From: an uncultured Alteromonadaceae bacterium
GTDB taxonomy: Bacteria > Pseudomonadota > Gammaproteobacteria > Enterobacterales > Alteromonadaceae
Length of the DNA stretch: 64,000 nucleotides
NCBI GenBank assembly: GCA_947494925.1
Contig: CANLWS010000001.1
Span: 124,001-188,000 of the forward strand
Reading direction: 5' to 3'
Under the pieces are notes generated by a model, which saw only the letters and a list, made by a program, of their open reading frames with translations, made no database searches and was not told the DNA's origin. Positions 63,646-64,000 of this stretch are shown in pieces; position 1 is the stretch's first letter; every line of letters begins with the position of its first letter. The translations under genes and the position numbers were made by a program.

Positions 63646-64000
63646 TTGATTGATCAATTAACAGCCGTGCTGGTCAAAGGACACCAGGTGGCATCAGGGG
63701 TCAGCCGGACGTCGCCGTATCCGTCTGGCACCATCCCAATGCAAAAACCATATTTTGCGGCATTGGGAATCGATTTGGCCGGCATGTTTAATGGCACACT
63801 CAATTTGTCCATCGCTCCACACAGTTTCAAGATTCTGCAAGCAGATTTTAAGGTTGAAGGAATGAAGTGGTCGTCAGAATGCCCGGCAGAAAACTTTTCA
63901 TTTGTAAGGTGCCGGGTTGGTTATGCGGGCGAGTATAGTGATGGATTAGTTTATTATCCTCACCCGGAAACCAAGGTGAGGCATTTTCAGAATGACAGCC
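63646..64000 (+). CDS. Conserved protein of unknown function (partial)
   Basis: An open frame runs from a TTG at 63646 to the window edge (118 codons) and continues outside. The translation opens LIDQLTAVLVKGHQVASGVS and contains FNGTLNLSIAP and DGLVYYPHPETK. The compact, motif-rich sequence looks like a real soluble protein. The start is uncertain because no ATG or strong ribosome-binding site is present. It lies 10 bp after the anti-sigma-like gene on the same strand. Confidence 0.7.
   Translation, partial: MIDQLTAVLVKGHQVASGVSRTSPYPSGTIPMQKPYFAALGIDLAGMFNGTLNLSIAPHSFKILQADFKVEGMKWSSECPAENFSFVRCRVGYAGEYSDGLVYYPHPETKVRHFQNDS

Noticed and set aside
1-64000. CRISPR array, rRNA, tRNA or riboswitch
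   Set aside because: No regularly spaced repeats, no cloverleaf ending in CCA near the expected gene gaps and no recognisable riboswitch core were found by eye.

Overview
The window is a chromosomal segment of a marine gammaproteobacterium, most likely of the order Alteromonadales (Alteromonas/Glaciecola-like). I infer this from the E. coli-like order nnr-tsaE-amiB-mutL-miaA-hfq-hflX-hflK-hflC with a divergent queG, from nudC-hemE near rsd, and from the many TonB-dependent, TRAP, c-di-GMP, CheX and PEP-CTERM-like genes. I see no tRNA, rRNA, CRISPR array, intact insertion sequence or prophage. Gene starts were chosen from visible ribosome-binding sites where the longest frame lacked one.

Left part (1-13.9 kb): a cut-off 2-oxoacid dehydrogenase E1 alpha gene and glutaryl-CoA dehydrogenase lie on the minus strand, with a divergent LysR regulator. 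Next comes a catabolic locus: TonB-dependent receptor, TRAP transporter (DctP, DctM, DctQ), cytoplasmic GH31 glycosidase and divergent GntR/UTRA regulator. A 16-bp palindrome upstream of the receptor recurs in near-identical form over the predicted GH31 promoter, and an 11-mer is shared by both, so the receptor and the GH31-TRAP operon look like one regulon. A NIT-domain chemoreceptor and a GNAT acetyltransferase follow.

Housekeeping block (14-32.6 kb): the hfl/hfq/miaA/mutL/amiB/tsaE/nnr superoperon, queG, a membrane-anchored unknown, hemE, nudC, a conserved unknown, rsd, a zur-like fur-family gene, cheX, a yjbQ-family gene, an OmpA-family porin and marC. A possible small RNA with its own promoter-like and terminator-like sequences sits between hemE and nudC.

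32.6-53.1 kb: a GGDEF/EAL membrane sensor and dnaB are followed by 14.9 kb separating dnaB from rpsF-rpsR-rplI, which are normally its direct neighbours. The interval carries a glycine-zipper lipoprotein, a MipA/OmpV protein, an orphan response regulator, a 7TM diguanylate cyclase, an ECF sigma/anti-sigma/DUF4097 operon, a MOSC protein, REP-like repeats, a PEP-CTERM-like secreted protein, a TPR membrane protein, a UspE-like protein, an AraC regulator with two DUF genes, and an AT-rich orphan gene between repeat relics. priB is missing from the ribosomal operon.

Right part (53.2-64 kb): a methyltransferase, an EamA permease, a DUF3667 protein, an NfeD/SPFH pair, a PAS-GGEEF diguanylate cyclase, a DUF5916 outer-membrane protein, a small barrel protein, and a TonB-ECF sigma-membrane protein operon. 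A conserved unknown gene is cut by the window end.

The most promising unexplained system is the TonB/TRAP/GH31/GntR locus. It implies uptake of an intact, probably carboxylated alpha-glycoside by a TRAP transporter, followed by cytoplasmic hydrolysis.
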